From Lachnospiraceae bacterium UBA7188 (lineage in GTDB: Bacteria; Bacillota; Clostridia; Lachnospirales; Lachnospiraceae), in the NCBI GenBank assembly GCA_002490995.1, contig DKVC01000266.1, forward strand, positions 1 to 8,783: a stretch of 8,783 bases of DNA, given 5' to 3'. The translations under genes and the position numbers were made by a program. The notes below the pieces were generated by a model. That model had not been told where the DNA came from. It did no database searches and saw only the letters and a program-made list of their open reading frames with translations. How positions within the stretch are numbered: the stretch's first letter is position 1; each line of letters opens with the position of its first letter. This document shows positions 5,662 to 8,783 of the stretch, in pieces.

Positions 5662-5819
5662 AGGATAGTCAAAAATAGCAGGAGGCTTCTGGAAATGGCG
5701 AAAGAAACCTGATCCAATACCTGCAGCAGGGGTGTGAAAATATCAAAACAGTCCACGGAAAGATAGCAATATTTGAAGTGATATGGAGCAAAGAGTAGGA
5801 AGCCTGCATTTCTGAGGTC
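5662..5819 (+). other. Intergenic region at the right edge of the antisense island
   Basis: I see no gene here. A short plus-strand open stretch containing ERNLIQYLQQGCENIK and ending near 5796 resembles nothing I know. The transition from the minus-strand island to the decayed start of the solute-binding protein gene must lie within this stretch or just after it. Confidence 0.4.
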
Positions 5820-5828
5820 TGATATAAT
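5820..5828 (+). promoter_or_regulatory. Possible extended -10 promoter toward the solute-binding protein gene
   Basis: TGATATAAT is a perfect extended -10 element. The expected -35 position (about 5799-5806) has no match. A start near 5835 would transcribe the decayed 5' part and then the solute-binding protein and GH43 genes. It could be the original operon promoter left after truncation, or chance. Confidence 0.4.
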
Positions 5829-5830
5829 AA

Positions 5831-5961
5831 ATATGCGTAACTGAAACTATCTGCCGGCGTACAAGCGCTGTGAGCGGACATTTCTGCATCGAAGGAAGAA
5901 GGGTAGAAAGCAGCATAGACGAAAAAGCAGAATATTCCGGGCAGGCATTTTTTACAGGATT
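5831..5961 (+). pseudogene. Possible decayed 5' part of the solute-binding protein gene
   Basis: A different frame from the main gene is open from 5831 to beyond 5961 and reads VESSIDEKAEYSGQAFF just before the main frame begins. If the run of six T (5948-5953) had seven, this would continue as FFYRIMAELVSGKGPDILYL, a credible solute-binding protein sequence. The only starts in that frame are weak (GTG at 5870), and no signal peptide or lipobox is seen. The join is therefore inferred from frame and motif, not proven. Confidence 0.35.
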
Positions 5962-6996
5962 ATGGCTGAGCTGGTATCCGGCAAAGGGCCTGATATCCTG
6001 TATCTGTCCAGGGAGGATCTCCTTCTTTTCCAGGAAAAGGGGGTTCTTGCGGATTTGGAGGAGCTTATCTCACCGGATACGGTTCAGGCCCTGCTGCCGG
6101 GAGCGGTGGAACTGGGGCGTGTGGAGGGAAAGCTGGTGGGACTTCCCGGGGAAATGCATGCCAGAACCGTTTGCCCCCGTCCCGAAATCTGGGACGGGGG
6201 CGCCTGGTCCGTAAGCGACATCCTGAACCTGGCAGAGGAACGGGGGGACACGGTGGAGGCAATCCTTCCCACTGACGGAGAGTCGCTGCTTTACTATCTG
6301 GTTTTGCTTGATCTGGAGCATTCCGAGTTTATCGACTGGGAAAAGAACAGCTGCAGCTTTGCCGGGGAGAGTTTTGTCAGCCTTCTGGAAACCATCAGGA
6401 CATACAGCCTGGACGAAGCACCTGAGTATGGCAAAGACCAGGAAATGCTGCTGGAGGGAAAATGTCTGGGAGTCGTGGGGTATGTCACCGGTTTTATATT
6501 CTATGAAGGCCTGCATGAGGATTTTGGGGAAGATATGGTGGCTGCGGGCTTCCCATCGGAGACGGGAAAGGGAAATTACCTGATTGCCGACGGCATCCTT
6601 GCAATCAATGCTGCTTCCACCCATAAGGAAGCGGCTGCGGCTTACCTGGAATATGTGCTGGGCGTTCAGGGTCAGAGCTTCTGCAGTATGCTCAGCGTCA
6701 GACGAAACATGCTCACGGAGGACATGGTATTGTACGGCCGGGAGGACAATAAGCCCTATCTGAAAGAGGGCGAAAACACGCGGATGCCGTTGGCTGCGAA
6801 AAAGGACGGTAGCGTATACATCGGGCAGTACAATGAATTTCTGGAAAGCTGCGTGCCGTATCCGGATGCACATACCGATATTGCGAATATCCTCAGTGAG
6901 GAAGCGGCAGCCTTTTTTTCGGGAGACAAAACCGCGGAGCAGACGGCGGAGGTGATAGACAGCCGGGTGCAGCTTTACCTGGATGAGCACCGCTGA
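5962..6996 (+). CDS. ABC-transporter extracellular solute-binding protein (family 1), N-terminally truncated
   Basis: The 344 residues fit the second four-fifths of a sugar-type family 1 binding protein: GKGPDILYLSREDLLLFQEKGVLADLEELI near the start, GRVEGKLVGLP at 52-62, a central GKCLGVVGYVTGF with FGEDMVAAGFP, then YLIADGILAINAASTHKEAAAAYLEYVLG, and a helical C-terminus. Binding proteins capture oligosaccharides outside the cell for import; here probably xylo-oligosaccharides, judging by the neighbours. The signal peptide, lipobox cysteine and first lobe strands are missing, and the ATG at 5962 lies inside the usual MAE-x-x-x-GKGPDI stretch with no ribosome binding site, so it is probably not the true start. 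As it stands it would not be exported. No permease genes follow; the GH43 gene starts 33 bases after the stop. It could be a pseudogene or a frameshifted assembly. Confidence 0.75.
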   Translation: MAELVSGKGPDILYLSREDLLLFQEKGVLADLEELISPDTVQALLPGAVELGRVEGKLVGLPGEMHARTVCPRPEIWDGGAWSVSDILNLAEERGDTVEAILPTDGESLLYYLVLLDLEHSEFIDWEKNSCSFAGESFVSLLETIRTYSLDEAPEYGKDQEMLLEGKCLGVVGYVTGFIFYEGLHEDFGEDMVAAGFPSETGKGNYLIADGILAINAASTHKEAAAAYLEYVLGVQGQSFCSMLSVRRNMLTEDMVLYGREDNKPYLKEGENTRMPLAAKKDGSVYIGQYNEFLESCVPYPDAHTDIANILSEEAAAFFSGDKTAEQTAEVIDSRVQLYLDEHR

Positions 6997-7029
6997 GGGA
7001 GATAGAGTATAAATTAGAGGAGAAACATT

Positions 7030-8763
7030 ATGGACGAAAAAAAGATTGTTCTGCCGCCGGAGCAGACGGCGGAGTTTCATAACCAGGTGGATTTCTGTAT
7101 GGGAACCGGCACACCGGACAGGGGATATTCCTATGAACGGGCCATGCAGTACCCAGATGTGAATCCGGTGACCAGGCTGGATTATCCGGACCCTGATGTG
7201 ATCCGGGTGGAGGATACATATTATATGGTGAGCACAACCATGCACTTCATGCCGGGCTGCGAAATTCTCCGTTCCTATGACCTGCGCAACTGGGAGCATC
7301 TGTCCTATGTGTACGATACGCTGGACAGCACCCCGGCCCAGCGGCTGGAGGGGGAGGAGAATATCTACGGACAGGGCATGTGGGCGGCATCCCTGCGGTA
7401 CCATGACGGCGTTTACTATATCTGCTTCGTGGCTAACGACACCCATAAAACCTATCTCTATACGGCCAGGCAGCCGGAGGGACCCTGGGAGAAGCACAAT
7501 ATGGAAGGCTTTTACCATGACTGCTCCCTGCTCTTTGACGATGACGGAAAGAAGTATATTGTCTACGGGAACCGTGAAGTCCGGCTGACGCAGCTGAAGG
7601 AAGATTTAAGCGGGCCTCTGGAGGGCGGGCTGCACCGGATTCTTGTGAATGACAGGGACAATCCGAATCTCGGGTACGAGGGCAGCCACATTTATAAAAT
7701 CAGCGGAAAGTACTATCTCTTCCTGATTCATTCCAGGCCGGACCGCTGGATGCGGACGGAAGCCTGTTTTGCGGCGGATTCCCTGGAGGGAGAATTCCTG
7801 GGCGGAGACGTGCTTGAGGACGATGCCGGGCTGCCGGGCTGCGGCGTGGCCCAGGGGCCTGTCGTGGATACCCCGGAGGGAAAATGGTATGCGCTGCAGT
7901 TTCAGGATATGGGAGCCGCGGGTCGGATTCCCTACTTGATTCCAGTGACCTGGAAGGACGATTATCCGGTATTTGGGGAGAACGGGAAGATTCCCAAGGA
8001 AGTTCCGGTGGAAAGCACAAGGCCCGGATATGGTTACGCACCCCTTGTGGGAAGCGATGATTTCAGAGGGGAGTTAAAGCTTTACTGGGAATTCAACCAT
8101 GAGCCGGACCGGGCTTTGATTCACCATGACAGGGAAAAGGGTATCTGGCAGGTACGCACGGACAAGGTATCCGGCTGCCTGCTGCAGGCAAGAAACACGC
8201 TGACCCAGAGAATGCTGTGGCCGGGCTGCGCCGCAGAGGTCACCGTGGACGGCAGCGGGCTGAAGGAAGGAGATTTCGCAGGTTTATGCGCCCTGCAGGC
8301 CTGCTTTGGGTTCCTGGGGCTGACCAGGAGGAACGGCAGGCTGTACCTGGTTGTCAGGACTGTGGAACCGGGAGAAGAGGGGGCTGTGCCGTCTCAGAAG
8401 GAAGAGGAGCGGGAATGGGCTGCGGTTCCGGTGGGAGAGAGGCCCGTTGACCTGAAGCTGGAGGCGGATTTCTCTCCCGGGAAGGATGTATGTGTTTTCT
8501 ATTATAAAGGCGGATATAAAGACAGATATAAAGACGGCGACAACAATTCCTTGGATGAAGACAGCGATTCTTCAAATAAAGATAACAATTCTTTAAATGA
8601 AAGCACAAGTTTCCCAAGTAGATGGCAGAAGATAGGGCCGGAGCATCAGCTTCGGTTCAGGCTGGATCATTTCTGCGGATGCCGCTTCGGGCTGACGGTG
8701 TATTCCACGAAGGAAGCCGGGGGCAGCGCAGGGTTCAGCGATTTTATTTATCATGAAAGATAA
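7030..8763 (+). CDS. GH43 beta-xylosidase/arabinofuranosidase-type enzyme with C-terminal ConA-like domain
   Basis: The 577-residue protein has an unusual 45-residue head, a GH43 propeller at about 45-335 and a beta-xylosidase C-terminal ConA-like sandwich from about 340. Catalytic candidates are base Asp54 (DYPDPDVIRV), Asp164 in HDCSLLFDDDGKKY, and general acid Glu217 in GYEGSHIYK. TTMHFMPGCEILRSYDLRNWE and GQGMWAASLRYHDGVYYI are typical of GH43 subfamilies 10-12; I favour subfamily 12. It would release xylose or arabinose from oligosaccharides in the cytoplasm, since no signal peptide is seen. AGAGGAG nine bases before the ATG supports the start. Odd points: the head contains DRGYSYERAMQ, shared with the GH39 tail, and the C-terminal domain carries a 37-residue Asp/Asn/Ser/Lys-rich insert (494-530). 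The gene is 33 bases after the solute-binding protein gene and likely co-transcribed. Confidence 0.87.
   Translation: MDEKKIVLPPEQTAEFHNQVDFCMGTGTPDRGYSYERAMQYPDVNPVTRLDYPDPDVIRVEDTYYMVSTTMHFMPGCEILRSYDLRNWEHLSYVYDTLDSTPAQRLEGEENIYGQGMWAASLRYHDGVYYICFVANDTHKTYLYTARQPEGPWEKHNMEGFYHDCSLLFDDDGKKYIVYGNREVRLTQLKEDLSGPLEGGLHRILVNDRDNPNLGYEGSHIYKISGKYYLFLIHSRPDRWMRTEACFAADSLEGEFLGGDVLEDDAGLPGCGVAQGPVVDTPEGKWYALQFQDMGAAGRIPYLIPVTWKDDYPVFGENGKIPKEVPVESTRPGYGYAPLVGSDDFRGELKLYWEFNHEPDRALIHHDREKGIWQVRTDKVSGCLLQARNTLTQRMLWPGCAAEVTVDGSGLKEGDFAGLCALQACFGFLGLTRRNGRLYLVVRTVEPGEEGAVPSQKEEEREWAAVPVGERPVDLKLEADFSPGKDVCVFYYKGGYKDRYKDGDNNSLDEDSDSSNKDNNSLNESTSFPSRWQKIGPEHQLRFRLDHFCGCRFGLTVYSTKEAGGSAGFSDFIYHER
7115..7151 (+). 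repeat. 37-bp repeat, copy 2 (head of the GH43 gene)
   Basis: This is the partner of 342-378 (32 of 37 identical, same frame). Here it codes for residues 29-41, just before the first catalytic strand. The surrounding sequence on both sides is unlike copy 1. Confidence 0.75.
8509..8619 (+). repeat. Low-complexity insert with short internal repeats in the GH43 gene
   Basis: The DNA turns A-rich and encodes GYKDRYKDG followed by two related NNSL-containing units (residues 505-509 and 519-523) separated by an acidic and serine-rich spacer. The two NNSL segments are about 42 bases apart and match at most bases. It looks like slippage-generated expansion of a surface loop. The frame stays open and domain sequence resumes after it. 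Confidence 0.65.
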
Positions 8764-8783
8764 TAAGGAAGTGTCTACAAATA
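8764..8783 (+). promoter_or_regulatory. Ribosome binding site of a next, cut-off gene
   Basis: After the GH43 stop an AAGGAAG sequence appears with no start codon before the window ends, so another plus-strand gene probably begins just outside. Confidence 0.3.

Noticed and set aside
6070..7518. Long minus-strand open frame of 482 codons
   Set aside because: It lies wholly opposite the binding protein and GH43 genes, its product has no recognisable domain, and both plus-strand genes show clear family motifs. It is a shadow of high-GC codon bias.
1..8783. CRISPR array, tRNA, rRNA, insertion sequence or integrase
   Set aside because: No regularly spaced repeats, no tRNA-like cloverleaf or CCA end, and no transposase or recombinase motifs were seen on either strand.

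Overview
The window looks like chromosomal DNA of a gut-type Firmicute, most likely Lachnospiraceae (Clostridium cluster XIVa). The reasons are moderately high-GC coding DNA, GGAGG-type ribosome binding sites, a GH8 enzyme closely resembling Bacillus Rex, GH43/GH39/GH10 xylan enzymes beside an AraC regulator and a sugar-ABC solute-binding protein, and a small DUF3791/DUF3990 gene set common in this group. No species-level call is possible from the sequence alone.

Layout. Positions 1-1187 are a scrambled left edge. The C-terminal end of a GH39-type beta-xylosidase comes first. It is followed by an AraC-family regulator, lower in GC, whose second helix-turn-helix is missing. Its reading frame runs out of frame through the last ~57 codons of a GH10 xylanase. 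From 1479 to 4089 lie two intact plus-strand enzymes: a GH8 reducing-end xylose-releasing exo-oligoxylanase and a GH43 enzyme with a C-terminal CBM6-like domain. From about 4096 to 5660 is a minus-strand island. It holds a DUF1902 (HicB-like) gene with an apparent frameshift, a second degenerate DUF1902 fragment, and a tight three-gene operon DUF3791-DUF3990-DUF3791. The two transcription units of the island start from nearly identical promoter sequences (36 of 38 bases). From about 5820 to 8763 the plus-strand xylan theme resumes, with a solute-binding protein lacking its N-terminus and a large GH43 beta-xylosidase-type enzyme. The window ends at a probable ribosome binding site for a further gene.

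How the genes fit. GH10 and GH39 activities, Rex and two GH43 enzymes are complementary steps of intracellular xylo-oligosaccharide breakdown. None of the complete enzymes shows a signal peptide, so they probably act on imported oligosaccharides. The solute-binding protein would have delivered these, but it looks broken and no permease genes are present. The AraC regulator also looks broken.

The most interesting part is the antisense island. It is a candidate toxin-antitoxin-like or ADP-ribosyltransferase-like cassette made of a DUF3990 gene between two divergent DUF3791-type genes. It lies in the middle of a degradation locus, and signs of duplication and decay (repeated promoter, repeated DUF1902 segment, frameshift) surround it. 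Other junctions in the window (AraC/GH10, and a 37-bp GH39-tail/GH43-head repeat) show that the locus has recombined repeatedly.
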